NCBI RefSeq assembly: GCF_001908275.1
Contig: NZ_CP018620.1
Location: forward strand, 2,790,001 to 2,854,000
Direction of reading: 5' to 3'
Length of the DNA stretch: 64,000 bases
From: Paenibacillus xylanexedens
GTDB taxonomy: Bacteria > Bacillota > Bacilli > Paenibacillales > Paenibacillaceae
In this document: positions 1 to 10,148 of the stretch, piece by piece
How the letters are laid out: every line of letters begins with the position of its first letter
How positions within the stretch are numbered: position 1 is the stretch's first letter
The notes under the pieces: generated by a model
Database searches by the model: none
What the model was told of the DNA's origin: nothing
The model's input: the letters and a program-made list of their open reading frames with translations, nothing else
Program-made: the position numbers and the translations under genes

Positions 1-1
1 C

Positions 2-667
2 CCGTATGGAACCAAGTCTGCGGATGAGGTTAGAGGACATATTTTTGATTGTGTGGAAGCCATCGTTCAGGAGGATGTTCAAGCCATCGTGATTGCTTGT
101 AATACAGCAACAAGTCTGGCTGTGAAGGATCTGCGCGCCAAGTATGATATCCCGATCATTGGCATGGAGCCTGCGGTGAAACCAGCCGTGGAGATGAATC
201 GCAACAGTGGGAAGAGGGTGCTTGTATTTGCTACGGCCCTCACCTTGAGCCAAACCAAGTATAACGAACTGGTATCACGTGTTGATGATCACCACAGTGT
301 GGATTCCATTGCGCTGCCGGAACTTGTGGAGTGGTGTGAACAGCTGGATTTTGAACCGGACAAAATCGCTGATTATTTCCGGTTGAAGCTGGCAGATCTC
401 GATCTTCATGGGTATGGCACAGTGGTGCTTGGTTGCACGCATTATCCATTCTATACGTCCATTCTGCGCACGGTTCTGCCCGATCATATACAGATTATTG
501 ATGGCAGTACAGGCACGGTGAACCATCTGAAGCAGCGGCTTGGACTGGTGGCTCAACATGGAGACAGAACAGGGAAACAAGTCACTTTCCTCAGTTCATC
601 AGGCCGACCGGAAGAGCAGGAGAAGATGTACAGTGCACTTCAATATCTTGAGATGAACTCTATGTAG
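2..667 (+). CDS. murI: Glutamate racemase, 5'-truncated by window edge
   Basis: Interconverts L- and D-glutamate in the cytoplasm, supplying D-Glu for peptidoglycan. The reading frame is open from base 2, so the start and roughly the first 45 residues lie outside the window; 221 residues are visible. The two catalytic cysteine motifs of the Asp/Glu racemase family are both present: ACNTATS (about residue 35 of the visible part) and LGCTHYPF (about residue 142). A histidine phosphatase gene follows 25 bp downstream on the same strand, so the two are probably cotranscribed. Identity is secure from the motifs; whether the local name should be murI or racE cannot be decided from sequence. Confidence 0.93.
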   Translation, partial: PYGTKSADEVRGHIFDCVEAIVQEDVQAIVIACNTATSLAVKDLRAKYDIPIIGMEPAVKPAVEMNRNSGKRVLVFATALTLSQTKYNELVSRVDDHHSVDSIALPELVEWCEQLDFEPDKIADYFRLKLADLDLHGYGTVVLGCTHYPFYTSILRTVLPDHIQIIDGSTGTVNHLKQRLGLVAQHGDRTGKQVTFLSSSGRPEEQEKMYSALQYLEMNSM

Positions 668-691
668 GTTACACCATAGGAGGTAATAGCT

Positions 692-1243
692 ATGCAGTCC
701 ATTTATCTTATCCGTCACGCCAAGGCCACAGGGCAGGAACCCCATGCAGAGCTTACAGATGAAGGGATCAGGCAGGCTGAAAAACTTGCCAATATCTTGG
801 CTCATCACTCCATAACGTACATTGTCTCCAGTCCATGGGAAAGGGCCGTTCAGACGGCTATGCCACTGGGCATAGCAACGCTGCAACATATACATACGGA
901 TGAACGTCTCCAGGAGAGGATACTTAGCTCACTTGATCTGCCTAACTGGATAGATGTACTGAAACGTACATACGATGATGTGGATTGGGTGGAAGAAGGC
1001 GGGGAATCTTCGAGAAACGCGGCTGCAAGGGGTCTGGCACTACTGGAAGAGTTATGGAGCAGACCAGAACAGCACGGGGCCGTGGTTACACATGGAAACT
1101 TGTTATCACTGCTTATTCATGAGTATGAACCATCCTTTGGTTATGAAGAGTGGAGCAAACTTTCTAACCCGGATGTGTATGTGCTGGAGCGACAACGGTC
1201 AGATGCAGGGCTATCCACCATTCGAAGAATTTGGACAGATTAA
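692..1243 (+). CDS. Histidine phosphatase family (phosphoglycerate mutase-like) protein
   Basis: 183 aa. The N-terminus carries LIRHAKA, the RHG/RHA phosphohistidine motif of the family, and a second catalytic histidine sits in VVTHGN near residue 130. AGGAGG at 680-685 precedes the ATG. The branch covers phosphatases with diverse substrates (sugar phosphates, nucleotides, cobalamin intermediates), and nothing in the neighbourhood fixes the substrate. It probably shares a transcript with murI and ends at the hairpin at 1251-1294. Confidence 0.85.
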   Translation: MQSIYLIRHAKATGQEPHAELTDEGIRQAEKLANILAHHSITYIVSSPWERAVQTAMPLGIATLQHIHTDERLQERILSSLDLPNWIDVLKRTYDDVDWVEEGGESSRNAAARGLALLEELWSRPEQHGAVVTHGNLLSLLIHEYEPSFGYEEWSKLSNPDVYVLERQRSDAGLSTIRRIWTD

Positions 1244-1250
1244 ACAGTAA

Positions 1251-1294
1251 AAGAGTGCTCCAGCGATATTATATCAGCGAGAACACTCTTTTCG
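1251..1294. terminator. Bidirectional rho-independent terminator
   Basis: The arms AAGAGTGCTC (1251-1260) and GAACACTCTT (1281-1290) pair with a small bulge and are followed by TTTTC. It lies between the convergent histidine phosphatase and DUF423 genes. Confidence 0.75.
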
Positions 1295-1312
1295 TTTATC
1301 CACGGGGCATAT

Positions 1313-1675
1313 TTACAATGCGGCAATCATGATCATAACCCATCCAGCCAAAAATGCGACTCCGCCAAGTGGGGTAATGGCTCCCAATCTGCGAACACCC
1401 GTTACACTTAAAACGTACAGGCTGCCAGAGAACAGGATGATTCCGGCGAACATCAGCCATCCGGCAAGCATGACGAGTGAAGAGGATTCAAGACGGTCTG
1501 CCAGCAGTCCGATCAGGATGATGCCAAGTCCGTGGATGAGGTGATATTGAACACCGGTTTCATAGATTTTGATCATGTCAGCTGATAATTTGCGCTTGAG
1601 CGCGTGTGCGCCAAAGGCACCCAAAGCAACAGCCAGGAACATCATAATACTGCCGAGTATAATCAGGGTTTGCAA
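1313..1675 (-). CDS. DUF423 family small membrane protein
   Basis: 120 aa with four hydrophobic segments and the conserved DUF423 pattern (LGAFGAHALK near residues 18-27, then YHLIHGLG and TPLGGVAFLAGW). The family (YwdK/YgdD) is widespread and its function is unknown. The start is supported by an AGGAG-type site (AAAAGGAGAG) just upstream on the minus strand. The gene is alone between two terminator/intergenic stretches and convergent with the phosphatase gene, so context adds nothing about function. Confidence 0.85.
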   Translation of the reverse strand: MQTLIILGSIMMFLAVALGAFGAHALKRKLSADMIKIYETGVQYHLIHGLGIILIGLLADRLESSSLVMLAGWLMFAGIILFSGSLYVLSVTGVRRLGAITPLGGVAFLAGWVMIMIAAL

Positions 1676-1739
1676 TGTGTTTTTCTCTCCTTTTAGGGGT
1701 AATTAGATATAACATCAAAGTGTACTGCACGAGTGTTGT

Positions 1740-2669
1740 CTACAGTTTGCGCAATTGAATCTGCCCAATGGAGTGATCGGCTTCCTTTTTCAGAATCAGT
1801 CTGGCACGTCCTTTGGTTGGCAAAATGTTTTCATGCAAGTTTTTGGCATTGATATCTTGCCAGATCTGATTGGCCGTACGCACGGTTTCTTCTTCATCAA
1901 TATTGGCGAATCGTTGATGGAAAAAGGAATCCGTGTTCTGGAACGCTGTATTGCGGAGTAGCTTGAAACGCTCAACGTACCAGTGTCGTATATGCTCTTC
2001 TTCCGCATCAATGTAGATGGAAAAATCGAAGAAATCACTAACCAGCAAAGGCGTTTCCTTTTTGATCTGAAGTACATTGATACCTTCAATAATGAGAATA
2101 TCCGGTTGACAGATCGGCTTCTCTTCCCCTTGAATGACATCGTAGGCGAGGTGAGAGTAGACGGGTGCTTTCACTTCGGGCTTGCCTGATTTCACATCAC
2201 CCATGAACTGAATCAGGGATTTGATATCATAGCTTTCCGGGAATCCCTTGCGGTTCATGATGCCCTTCTCTTGCAGCACCGCATTGGGATATAAGAAACC
2301 GTCGGTTGTGACAAGGTCAACCTTCGGGCTATTCTTACCTCTGGCGAGCAGTGCCTGTAGCAAGCGGGCCGCTGTACTTTTGCCCACGGCAACACTACCC
2401 CCGATTCCAATGATGTAGGGGGTGGGTAGGGCTTCTTTTTTCATAAAGGAGGCCGTCAGTTGATTCAGCTCTCGTGAAACTCTTGCATATAGGTCAATAA
2501 AGTGGGTAAGAGGCAAATATATATCTTCGACTTCTTGAATCGATACCTCTTCATTCAATCCCTTTAACTGTTCTAATTCGGCTTCCGTCAGTGGAAGAGT
2601 GGTCTGATGTTCTTTAAGTTCAGCCCATTCCTTGCGGTTAAACTCGATGTAAGGAGAGTATAAATTCAT
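1740..2669 (-). CDS. coaA: Type I pantothenate kinase
   Basis: Phosphorylates pantothenate to 4'-phosphopantothenate, the first and usually rate-limiting step of coenzyme A synthesis. 309 aa, normal for the bacterial CoaA (P-loop, PanK-I) family. The Walker A motif GGSVAVGKS lies at residues 90-98, and DGFLYPN and the IIEGINVLQ strand follow in the expected order. The gene is monocistronic on the minus strand. Many Bacillota carry type II or III pantothenate kinases instead or in addition; this is clearly the type I fold. Confidence 0.95.
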   Translation of the reverse strand: MNLYSPYIEFNRKEWAELKEHQTTLPLTEAELEQLKGLNEEVSIQEVEDIYLPLTHFIDLYARVSRELNQLTASFMKKEALPTPYIIGIGGSVAVGKSTAARLLQALLARGKNSPKVDLVTTDGFLYPNAVLQEKGIMNRKGFPESYDIKSLIQFMGDVKSGKPEVKAPVYSHLAYDVIQGEEKPICQPDILIIEGINVLQIKKETPLLVSDFFDFSIYIDAEEEHIRHWYVERFKLLRNTAFQNTDSFFHQRFANIDEEETVRTANQIWQDINAKNLHENILPTKGRARLILKKEADHSIGQIQLRKL

Positions 2670-2864
2670 GAGATCCCGCTTTCTGTATGTAATATAATTG
2701 TGGACACAACCTTTAGTGTATCAAATTTCAGGAAACTGACAACACCTTTACATTGTGCATTTCATAATGCCTTTCGTCAAAATGGAGCGAAAAACAACTT
2801 ACTAGGAAAGTTTAACCCAATTTATGTTAAAGTCAACGTATACCATGCGGAAGGGTGACAGCAC

Positions 2865-3653
2865 ATGATCGTATATGAGAGAGAGCATGATTTTGTTTTG
2901 ACCGCACAGCATGAGCATGGATTAGTAGCCGGAGAGATGGCTTCCCACTGGAAAAATGAATTATTAGCCGATGCTGCGCATCGGGATGAATTGATTCTAG
3001 CGGCCAAGGAACATGACCGTGGCTGGATTGAACTGGATTCGTCTCCGTTCTGGAATGATTACAGTCAATCGCCGTATTCGTTTCGTGACTTTCCATTGCG
3101 TCCGCGTTTTGTATTCTACCATAAAGGGATTGAAGAAGTTCGTGAGAAAAACCTCTACGCCGGATTATTGTGTAGCTTGATGTACACCGAGCTATTTCAG
3201 AAAAATCTGGGGGCCAATGCTCAGGATGATGATGACATCCGAGATTATCTGCAACAAGAACACGAACGTCAGCTGGATTGGGAGAAACAGCTTGGTGGTG
3301 ATGCTGAAGCACTGAAACAGAGGCTGCAAAGTGATGTGGAGATCATGCTTTTCTGTGATCAGCTCAGTCTGTTTCTCTGTATGGAGGAACCGGGAACACC
3401 TGCTGCGCGTTATGATTTTTTTGCAGAAGGGCTCAGTTGTACGTTTGATGCCTGTTCCAGACAACCGATTCAGGCAGAGTGGTTATCCAATGAAAAAGTA
3501 GGCCTGTCGTTTTTCCCGTTTGATGAGGACTTTACGATCGTTTTGCCTTATAAATCGGTGCCAAAGGCAAGTATCCGCAAATTTGGTATGCAACAGGCTT
3601 ATCGCCGGGCTGAATGGAAGGAACGCCGGGTGTTGATTACGGAATTGAACTGA
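2865..3653 (+). CDS. DUF3891 family protein
   Basis: 262 aa, soluble. The N-terminus (MIVYEREHDFVLTAQHEHG) and the HDRGWIELD segment match the DUF3891 pattern, where conserved histidines and acidic residues (QHEHG, EHDRGW) look like a metal site of HD-type character; that last point is inference. A weak purine-rich site precedes the ATG. No biochemical role is known to me. The gene has its own transcript, divergent from coaA. Confidence 0.8.
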   Translation: MIVYEREHDFVLTAQHEHGLVAGEMASHWKNELLADAAHRDELILAAKEHDRGWIELDSSPFWNDYSQSPYSFRDFPLRPRFVFYHKGIEEVREKNLYAGLLCSLMYTELFQKNLGANAQDDDDIRDYLQQEHERQLDWEKQLGGDAEALKQRLQSDVEIMLFCDQLSLFLCMEEPGTPAARYDFFAEGLSCTFDACSRQPIQAEWLSNEKVGLSFFPFDEDFTIVLPYKSVPKASIRKFGMQQAYRRAEWKERRVLITELN

Positions 3654-3704
3654 GAACTGGAAACTCCAGGCTTGAGGAAAGAGCAGCATAGAATATCACA
3701 AAAC

Positions 3705-3747
3705 AGGCGGGCTTCTGATGTACAGGTGTACAGGGCGTCCGCCTTTC
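3705..3747 (+). terminator. Probable terminator after the DUF3891 gene
   Basis: AGGCGG (3705-3710) pairs with CCGCCT (3739-3744), with an inner TGTAC/GTACA pairing, then TTTCG. The T-tract is short, so termination may be weak. Confidence 0.5.
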
Positions 3748-3891
3748 GTATGCATATATATCATCATAGACTATACTGTGAGACCGGTGAAAATACCAAT
3801 GAATCAGAGTGGGAATAAAGAAGGAAAACACAGGTTATTCCCAGAAATGTTAGTGTACAGCAGAGAAACGCACGTTAGCAGGAGGACGAAT

Positions 3892-4401
3892 ATGGATACT
3901 AGAATAGAGATATTAACGATGTGTATGGTATGGGACAAAATGAATGATCAGGTGTTGTTAATGAATCGGCCGGACCGCAAAGGATTTCCGGGATACATTG
4001 CTCCTGGGGGGAAGGTAGATTTTCCGGAGAGTATCGTGGATGGTGCCGTGCGGGAGGTTCTGGAGGAGACAGGGCTAGTAGTTAATGAGATTACGTATAA
4101 AGGGCTTGATGAGTTCTGTGATCCCGAACAAGGATTGCGGTACATGGTATTTAACTATTTGGCGACTTCATTCGAGGGTCGGTTATTGCAAGATCCGCCC
4201 GAAGGCGAACTGTTATGGGTGCCTATGAAGCGGGTTTTTGAGCTGCCTATGCAGGATTGGTTTGCTGAACGTTTCCCGCGTTTTTTCCAAAAAGGTACTT
4301 TTGAGCGCAGCGTGATCTGGGAGAAGTCATCCGGACGTACACTGCAAGAGACATTTATGGTGTATAGCGATTCGGTACTTGAACAGAGTGGGACCCGATA
4401 A
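3892..4401 (+). CDS. NUDIX hydrolase, 8-oxo-dGTP diphosphatase type
   Basis: 169 aa from the ATG at 3892, chosen because GGAGG lies 6-10 bases upstream and the family's N-terminus begins here; the open frame extends back to 3718 without support. The Nudix box is complete (GGKVDFPES, then REVLEETG, about residues 41-63) with the expected spacing. MutT-type enzymes sanitise oxidised nucleotides; the substrate here is inferred from family resemblance only. A very small ORF with a strong ribosome site follows. Confidence 0.87.
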   Translation: MDTRIEILTMCMVWDKMNDQVLLMNRPDRKGFPGYIAPGGKVDFPESIVDGAVREVLEETGLVVNEITYKGLDEFCDPEQGLRYMVFNYLATSFEGRLLQDPPEGELLWVPMKRVFELPMQDWFAERFPRFFQKGTFERSVIWEKSSGRTLQETFMVYSDSVLEQSGTR

Positions 4402-4428
4402 GTTAAACCGTCAGAAGGAGGAAAAATC

Positions 4429-4518
4429 ATGGGATACCAGCATGCCCTGCAAGGATACATTGCGGCGACGCTTGATGGGGAATGGAAATTAATCCATGAG
4501 CATTTAAGCTTGGGTTAG
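4429..4518 (+). CDS. Candidate 29-aa small protein
   Basis: ATG at 4429 with AAGGAGG at 4415-4421 at good spacing, running 29 codons to TAG at 4516. The predicted peptide (MGYQHALQGYIAATLDGEW...) has no membrane segment and no motif I recognise. It sits 27 bp after the NUDIX gene and could be translated from the same mRNA. The strong initiation signal is the only evidence; it could also be the truncated head of a former longer gene. Confidence 0.4.
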   Translation: MGYQHALQGYIAATLDGEWKLIHEHLSLG

Positions 4519-4578
4519 GATATAAAATAATGCCTCATAATGTATCATCCATATCTATATATTTATATCCAAATATTA

Positions 4579-4587
4579 TGATATAAT
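4579..4587 (+). promoter_or_regulatory. Extended -10 promoter element before the GNAT gene
   Basis: TGATATAAT (TG-n-TATAAT) in a very AT-rich stretch about 175 bp upstream of the GNAT gene. No convincing -35 box was seen. Confidence 0.4.
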
Positions 4588-4761
4588 GAAGTTTACTATT
4601 TTTATAGGAGATGACTAGTCTGTGGGTAATAGTGTGTGATTAATAGCTTGAGTAAACTAGTTTGTTGAAATGAAGAATGATATATTTGTGGATTTGCCAT
4701 ACATAGGCTTCTGCAAACAGAACGTAAATGAATATTGTACGATGAAAAGGTGGAGATTGGC

Positions 4762-5247
4762 ATGAAATTGTCGTTCCGGATTTTGGACTGGGAAGAAGAG
4801 AGACCGTACGAACTTTTATTGATGGCTGATCCTTCAAAAGCAATTGTAGATGAGTACCTGAGTCGGGGTGTTTGTTTTATTGCCGAGTATGAAGGAGAGA
4901 TGGTTGGGGAGTTCGTATTGTTGAAGACTCGTCCAGAGACTGCGGAGATTGTTAATATTGCCGTACAGGAAGAACTGCAGGGACAAGGTGTAGGCAAACA
5001 CATGATTAAGGAAGCGATGGAAGCTGCACGTAGATTGGGCTGCCGGATTCTCGAGATTGGGACAGGCAACTCTAGTTTTCATCAATTGAAGTTATACCAA
5101 CGTTGCGGTTTTCGCATTATCGGGGTTGATCGTGACTTCTTTGTGAGGCACTATGAGGAAGAGATTATAGAGGATGGTATCCGCTGTGTGGATATGATCC
5201 GTATGGCCATAGATTTGGATGCTGTTACAGAGGATGGAAAGAAATAG
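4762..5247 (+). CDS. GNAT family N-acetyltransferase
   Basis: 161 aa from ATG 4762, chosen over an upstream frame start because AAGGTGGAG lies at 4747-4755. The acetyl-CoA pyrophosphate loop is the QGQGVGKHM stretch near residue 80, preceded by the IVNIAVQEELQ strand, both canonical for GNAT. The C-terminal region contains the conserved Y-QRCGF pattern. The substrate cannot be inferred. The gene appears monocistronic. Confidence 0.87.
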   Translation: MKLSFRILDWEEERPYELLLMADPSKAIVDEYLSRGVCFIAEYEGEMVGEFVLLKTRPETAEIVNIAVQEELQGQGVGKHMIKEAMEAARRLGCRILEIGTGNSSFHQLKLYQRCGFRIIGVDRDFFVRHYEEEIIEDGIRCVDMIRMAIDLDAVTEDGKK

Positions 5248-5440
5248 GAAGTATTTGCTGGGGTGAAATATGCTGAATCCAAAGAAGCTGCTCGGATAAT
5301 TTATGTCTGGGCCAGCTTTTTGCTGTGTGTCTCCTGAAGAAAACCCCAATTATTTGTTGAATGTGACGTCAAATGGTTAATGTTTAACTTGACGGTTTGT
5401 TTTTGAACATAATGGACCACAATTCAATTAAGGAGGTAAA

Positions 5441-5470
5441 ATGGGAGATCGTATGCCTATTTTGTTATAA
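5441..5470 (+). CDS. Candidate 9-codon leader ORF
   Basis: AAGGAGG at 5430-5436 sits at ideal spacing before ATG 5441; the frame reads MGDRMPILL and stops at 5468-5470. A TTGACG at 5389-5394 with a weak TAATGG would place a transcript start just upstream. This is either a minimal leader peptide or a chance ribosome site. Confidence 0.25.
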   Translation: MGDRMPILL

Positions 5471-5697
5471 TTAAGCGTTCGTTGTTCTACCCAAATTGAC
5501 CGATTTATTCGATTCATCTAATTTATGCATCAATTGAACTAAAAATAGGAAATGCTCCTGAGCGTAAAAGTTTATAGAATAGAGAGTAGAACATGGACTT
5601 CACTTGAAGAAGAGGAGAAAGTGTAACCTTCGAACGGATCAGGACAGTATTCGACATCTGTGCGACGGTATATACAATCATTGTTTTACTTTGATTT

Positions 5698-5711
5698 TGA
5701 AAACGCAGACA
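5698..5711 (+). promoter_or_regulatory. Putative CcpA cre site upstream of odhA
   Basis: TGAAAACGCAGACA differs from the TGWAANCGNTNWCA consensus at one position. It lies about 20 bp downstream of a TACAAT -10 candidate (5673-5678), a position where cre sites repress. Catabolite control of odhAB is known in Bacillus; here it is inferred. Confidence 0.4.
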
Positions 5712-5871
5712 AACCTTGACGGGAGCGTCGGACTAACGTTACTACCACCAACAGCACGATTATTGGACTTCATGAAAAATTTCGCTTAAAATGTTGAACG
5801 AACGCAAATTACGGCTTAGTCAATGATTTCCGTCAAAAACTTATGACTAAATCAAGACGGAGGGAACGTCG

Positions 5872-8745
5872 ATGACGATCGTGGAAGGCAACAAGAAGCC
5901 CTGGGAAAGTTACTATGGCCCCAATATGGGATACGTACAGGAACAATATGAATTATTCACTCAAGACCCTGGTTCGGTTACACCGGCTTATCGTGAACTA
6001 TTTGAACAATGGGGTGCACCGCCGATGTCTGGCAGGGATGCACGCACAACCTTGAATTCCGGCAACGCCCAATCGGCTTCCGGAAGCGTAGACATTCAAC
6101 TATTACAGAAAGCGGTTACAGCGGGTAAACTGGTATGGAACATCCGTACCTATGGTCATCTTGCTGCAGATATAGATCCGCTTGGAATCAGTGAAGATAC
6201 AGACACATCTTTGCTGGAACCTCAGCATTTTGAATTAAACGAAGAAGATCTGAAAGCTTTGCCTGCTTCCCTGATCTGGGAAGGTGCAGATGGACAGACA
6301 GCAACCGGATGGGATGCAATCCAACGCTTGCGTCAGATATACACTGGACCCATGGCCTACGAATTCAGTCATGTGCACGAAGTTCAAGAGCGTGAGTGGC
6401 TGAATCGTCGTGCGGAATCCCGGACATCACCGGCTCCACTTACGCCGAAAGAACGTAAGGCTTTGCTGGAACGTTTGGTTGAAGTTGAGCAATTTGAAGA
6501 TTATCTTCACAAAACATTTGTTGGGCAGAAACGTTTCTCCATCGAAGGTAACGATGTGCTTGTGCCGATGCTGGATGAAGCTGTTCGCATCATGGCAGAA
6601 GCCGGATCAAGCCACATTCTGATGGGTATGGCCCACCGTGGACGGTTAAATGTGCTGGCTCATGTTTTGGGCAAACCGTACAGCAAAATTTTCTCTGAAT
6701 TTCATCATGCTCCGAACAAAGATTTGGTTCCATCGGAAGGATCGACTGGAATCAACTACGGTTGGACGGGGGATGTCAAATATCATATGGGTGCCAACCG
6801 TTTTGTGAAAGACGGGGAAACTGTGCAGGCACGCCTTACTCTGGCGAATAACCCGAGCCATCTGGAATACGTTAATCCGGTTGTACAAGGGTTTGCACGT
6901 GCGGCTCAGGATGACCGTCGTGACCCAGGATATCCGAAGCAGGACGTGACTAAGGCAGCTACCATTTTGATGCATGGTGATGCAGCATTCCCTGGAGAAG
7001 GGATCGTTGCAGAGACGCTTAACTTCAAAGCTCTGCCAGGATATCAGAATGGTGGAACCATCCATATTATCGTCAACAATCGTCTGGGTTTCACTACAGA
7101 TAGCAGTGATTCCCGTTCAACGTACTACGCAAGTGACCTTGCTAAAGGGTACGAAATTCCGATTGTACACGTGAATGCGGACAATCCGGATGCTTGTATT
7201 GCAGCCATTCGTATGGCAGCCGAGTATCGCAATCGTTTCAAAAAGGATTTCCTGATCGACTTGATCGGTTACCGTCGCTACGGCCATAACGAAACCGATG
7301 ATCCAGAAACGACTCAACCTATCGTTTATGACAAGGTGAAAAACCATCCAACGGTAAGCCACTTGTATCAGGATCAGTTGAAAGAGGAATCGATTATCGA
7401 TGATGCATCCATTACGAGCATTCGCGATGGAGTAACGAACAAATTAAAAGAAGCTTATGACCAGATGAAGAAAAATGAAGTACATGAATATTATCAGCGG
7501 AAAATCAGTGAGCCGGAAGCTGTTACGATTACTCCGACTGCGGTACCGCTGGAGAATCTGCGCAGCATTAATGCCGATCTGCTGAAATGGCCTGAGAACT
7601 TCAATGTGTATCCGAAGTTACAGCGGATTTTGCAACGCCGGAGCACTTCCCTGAACGAAGGGGAAAAAGTGGATTGGAGCCTTGCGGAGACACTCGCATT
7701 TGCAACCATTCTGGCAGATGGCAAGCCAATTCGGATTAGTGGACAGGATGCCGAGCGTGCTACATTCGCTCATCGGAATCTGGTGTTGCATGATTCGGAG
7801 AATGGAGCAAAGTTCTGCCCATTACATCACTTGCCACAGGCAAGAGCATCCTTTGCAATCTATAACAGTCCGTTGTCTGAAGAATCCGTTGTTGGATTCG
7901 AATACGGATATAACGTATATTCACCCGATACACTGGTCATCTGGGAAGCTCAATTCGGTGACTTTGCCAACTGTGCACAGGTTATCTTTGATCAGTTTGT
8001 ATCAGCGGGTCGTGCCAAGTGGTCTCAGAAATCCAGTCTGGTCATGTTGCTTCCACATGCGAATGAGGGTCAGGGACCTGAGCATACAAGTGCTCGTCTT
8101 GAACGCTTCCTTCAGCTTTGTGCAGAAGACAACATGACGGTTGCCAACTTGTCGAGTGCTTCTCAGTACTTCCACTTGTTGCGTCGTCAAGCTTCCTTGA
8201 CTGAAACGGAAGATGCTCGTCCACTTGTGATGATGTCACCGAAAAGTCTCATTCGGAATCCGCGTGTTGCTTCACCGGCAGTCGAATTCAGTGAAGGCAA
8301 GTTTGAGCTTGTGCTGGAGCAAGCCGGACTGGGTACACAGCCGGATCGCGTAGAGCGCATTATTTTGTGCAGTGGCAAGATTGCCATTGACTTGGAAGAT
8401 GCTTTTGAAAAAGATAAAGCAGATTGGTCATGGCTTCACATCATTCGAGTGGAACAGCTATATCCGTTCCCGGCAGAAGAGATTAAACGCATACTCGCAC
8501 GTTTCAGCAATGTAAAAGAACTGGTATGGGTACAGGAAGAAAACAAAAACATGGGTGCCTGGACATACATGGAGCCTCGTCTTCGTGAAGTTGCCCCGGA
8601 AGGCACAACCGTTAGATACGAAGGTCGCCCGGAACACGCAAGTCCTTCCAGCGGTTATCAGCTTGTGCATAGTATGGAACAGCAACAGATTATTACATCT
8701 GCGTTGAAACAAACGACGAAGAATAATATTCCACTGGGGAGGTAA
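5872..8745 (+). CDS. odhA: 2-oxoglutarate dehydrogenase E1 component
   Basis: TCA-cycle enzyme that uses thiamine diphosphate to decarboxylate 2-oxoglutarate and reductively succinylate the E2 lipoyl group. 957 aa, full length for the OdhA/SucA family. Visible signatures are the N-terminal E2-docking-type segment ([16 protein letters not shown]), [12 protein letters not shown] near residue 253, [21 protein letters not shown] and the C-terminal transketolase-like domain. GGAGGG at 5859-5864 supports the ATG at 5872. odhB follows after 5 bp, so the two are translationally linked. The E3 gene (lpd) is not in the window, as in Bacillus where E3 is shared with other complexes. Confidence 0.97.
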   Translation: MTIVEGNKKPWESYYGPNMGYVQEQYELFTQDPGSVTPAYRELFEQWGAPPMSGRDARTTLNSGNAQSASGSVDIQLLQKAVTAGKLVWNIRTYGHLAADIDPLGISEDTDTSLLEPQHFELNEEDLKALPASLIWEGADGQTATGWDAIQRLRQIYTGPMAYEFSHVHEVQEREWLNRRAESRTSPAPLTPKERKALLERLVEVEQFEDYLHKTFVGQKRFSIEGNDVLVPMLDEAVRIMAEAGSSHILMGMAHRGRLNVLAHVLGKPYSKIFSEFHHAPNKDLVPSEGSTGINYGWTGDVKYHMGANRFVKDGETVQARLTLANNPSHLEYVNPVVQGFARAAQDDRRDPGYPKQDVTKAATILMHGDAAFPGEGIVAETLNFKALPGYQNGGTIHIIVNNRLGFTTDSSDSRSTYYASDLAKGYEIPIVHVNADNPDACIAAIRMAAEYRNRFKKDFLIDLIGYRRYGHNETDDPETTQPIVYDKVKNHPTVSHLYQDQLKEESIIDDASITSIRDGVTNKLKEAYDQMKKNEVHEYYQRKISEPEAVTITPTAVPLENLRSINADLLKWPENFNVYPKLQRILQRRSTSLNEGEKVDWSLAETLAFATILADGKPIRISGQDAERATFAHRNLVLHDSENGAKFCPLHHLPQARASFAIYNSPLSEESVVGFEYGYNVYSPDTLVIWEAQFGDFANCAQVIFDQFVSAGRAKWSQKSSLVMLLPHANEGQGPEHTSARLERFLQLCAEDNMTVANLSSASQYFHLLRRQASLTETEDARPLVMMSPKSLIRNPRVASPAVEFSEGKFELVLEQAGLGTQPDRVERIILCSGKIAIDLEDAFEKDKADWSWLHIIRVEQLYPFPAEEIKRILARFSNVKELVWVQEENKNMGAWTYMEPRLREVAPEGTTVRYEGRPEHASPSSGYQLVHSMEQQQIITSALKQTTKNNIPLGR

Positions 8746-8750
8746 CAGCT

Positions 8751-10022
8751 GTGAGTGAAATTAAAGTACCTGCAATGGGTGAGTCAATAACTGAGGGAAC
8801 TGTATCCAGATGGATGGTTAAAGAAGGGGATACCGTTAATCAGGGTGATGTGCTTCTTGAACTGGAAACGGATAAAGTAAATATTGAGATCAGCGCCGAA
8901 GAAAGTGGCGTGCTGGAGAAGATCATTCGTCAGGAAGGAGAGACGGTAGTGATCGGTGAAACGATCGGTACACTCTCAGCTGGTTCTGGAGGAGGAAGCG
9001 GTGCACCCGCTTCCGAACCAGCAGCTGAAGAGAAAAAGGCCGTTACTCCTGCACCTGAAGCTCCAACACCACCACCAGCACCTGTTGCGGCAGCACCGGA
9101 GTCATCCGATAGTGCCAAGACGGCTTCACCGTCTGCCCGTAAGCTTGCACGTGAACGTGGTATCGAACTGGATCAGGTTCAGAGCAAAGATCCGATTGGA
9201 CGGGTATACCAGGATGATGTGAAGAGTCATAACAATCAGGCGCCTGCTCCTGCTGCTCCACCTGCGAGTAAAGCTCCAGCAGCACCAAGTGCTCCGGCAG
9301 CTGGAAATTCAACCTATACCAAACCAGTGGAGCGTCAGCGGATGTCTCGCCGTCGTGCAACCATTGCGAAACGTCTGGTAGAGGCTCAGCAGACAGCAGC
9401 CATGTTGACTACGTTTAATGAAGTTGATATGACTGCGATCATGGATGTACGTAAACGCCGTAAGGACAAGTTCAAAGAGAAACATGAAATTAACCTGGGC
9501 TTCATGTCCTTCTTCACCAAAGCGGTTGTGGGGGCTCTGAAAAAATTCCCTACAATTAACGCAGAGATTGATGGCGAAGATGTTGTACTCAAAAAGTATT
9601 ATGATATCGGCATCGCCGTATCTGCGAAGGAAGGACTGGTTGTACCGGTTGTGCGTGATGCAGATCGTCTGGGCTTTGCCGAGATCGAGAAGAGCATTGC
9701 GGACCTGGCATCCAAAGCTCGTTCCAACACTTTGGCGTTATCTGATCTGCAAGGTGGAACGTTCACCATCACCAATGGTGGAACATTTGGTTCCTTGTTG
9801 TCTACGCCAATTCTGAATACACCTCAAGTGGGTATTCTGGGGATGCATAAGATCCAGCTTCGTCCAGTGGCGATTGATGCAGAACGGATGGAGAACCGTC
9901 CAATGATGTACATCGCGTTGTCCTACGATCATCGGATTATCGACGGTAGTGAAGCTGTTCGTTTCCTCGTGACCGTGAAAGAACTGCTTGAAGACCCGGA
10001 ATCCCTGTTAATTGAAGGTTAA
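8751..10022 (+). CDS. odhB: Dihydrolipoyllysine succinyltransferase, E2 of 2-oxoglutarate dehydrogenase
   Basis: 423 aa. The N-terminal lipoyl domain has the lipoylation lysine in ETDKVNIE (about residue 42). An Ala/Pro-rich flexible linker follows (about 80-125), then a peripheral subunit-binding domain ([15 protein letters not shown], about 126-165), a second Ala/Pro linker, and the catalytic domain ending with the active-site SYDHRIIDG (about 390). The start is GTG at 8751, with GGGGAGGT overlapping the end of odhA. It forms the core of the complex and transfers succinyl to CoA. The transcript ends at the hairpin at 10064-10124. Confidence 0.97.
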   Translation: MSEIKVPAMGESITEGTVSRWMVKEGDTVNQGDVLLELETDKVNIEISAEESGVLEKIIRQEGETVVIGETIGTLSAGSGGGSGAPASEPAAEEKKAVTPAPEAPTPPPAPVAAAPESSDSAKTASPSARKLARERGIELDQVQSKDPIGRVYQDDVKSHNNQAPAPAAPPASKAPAAPSAPAAGNSTYTKPVERQRMSRRRATIAKRLVEAQQTAAMLTTFNEVDMTAIMDVRKRRKDKFKEKHEINLGFMSFFTKAVVGALKKFPTINAEIDGEDVVLKKYYDIGIAVSAKEGLVVPVVRDADRLGFAEIEKSIADLASKARSNTLALSDLQGGTFTITNGGTFGSLLSTPILNTPQVGILGMHKIQLRPVAIDAERMENRPMMYIALSYDHRIIDGSEAVRFLVTVKELLEDPESLLIEG

Positions 10023-10063
10023 TCCATAACGTTTGATTATAGCTATCATTCATATCGCTTAAC

Positions 10064-10124
10064 AAGAAAACCCCTGAACTGGTGCGCAGCGTGAGCTGTA
10101 CATCCGATTCTGGGGTTTCTTTTT
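10064..10124. terminator. Bidirectional terminator after odhAB
   Basis: AGAAAACCCC pairs with GGGGTTTCT around an extended loop, followed by TTTTTG; on the minus strand it also faces the end of the hydrolase gene. Confidence 0.8.
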
Positions 10125-10148
10125 GCTCTTGATATGTCTCCGACTCTA

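Larger units (their letters stand above)
5248..5871 (+). other. 624-bp leader region upstream of odhAB
   Basis: No conventional gene. It holds a TTGACG box at 5389, a 9-codon ORF with a perfect ribosome site at 5441-5470, a TACAAT -10 candidate at 5673-5678, and a near-consensus CcpA site at 5698-5711. A 61-codon open frame at 5604-5789 starts with TTG and lacks a ribosome site, so it was not accepted. Confidence 0.6.

Noticed and set aside
5604..5789. 61-codon TTG-started frame in the odhAB leader
   Set aside because: No ribosome site, no recognisable domain, and it overlaps the probable cre and promoter region.
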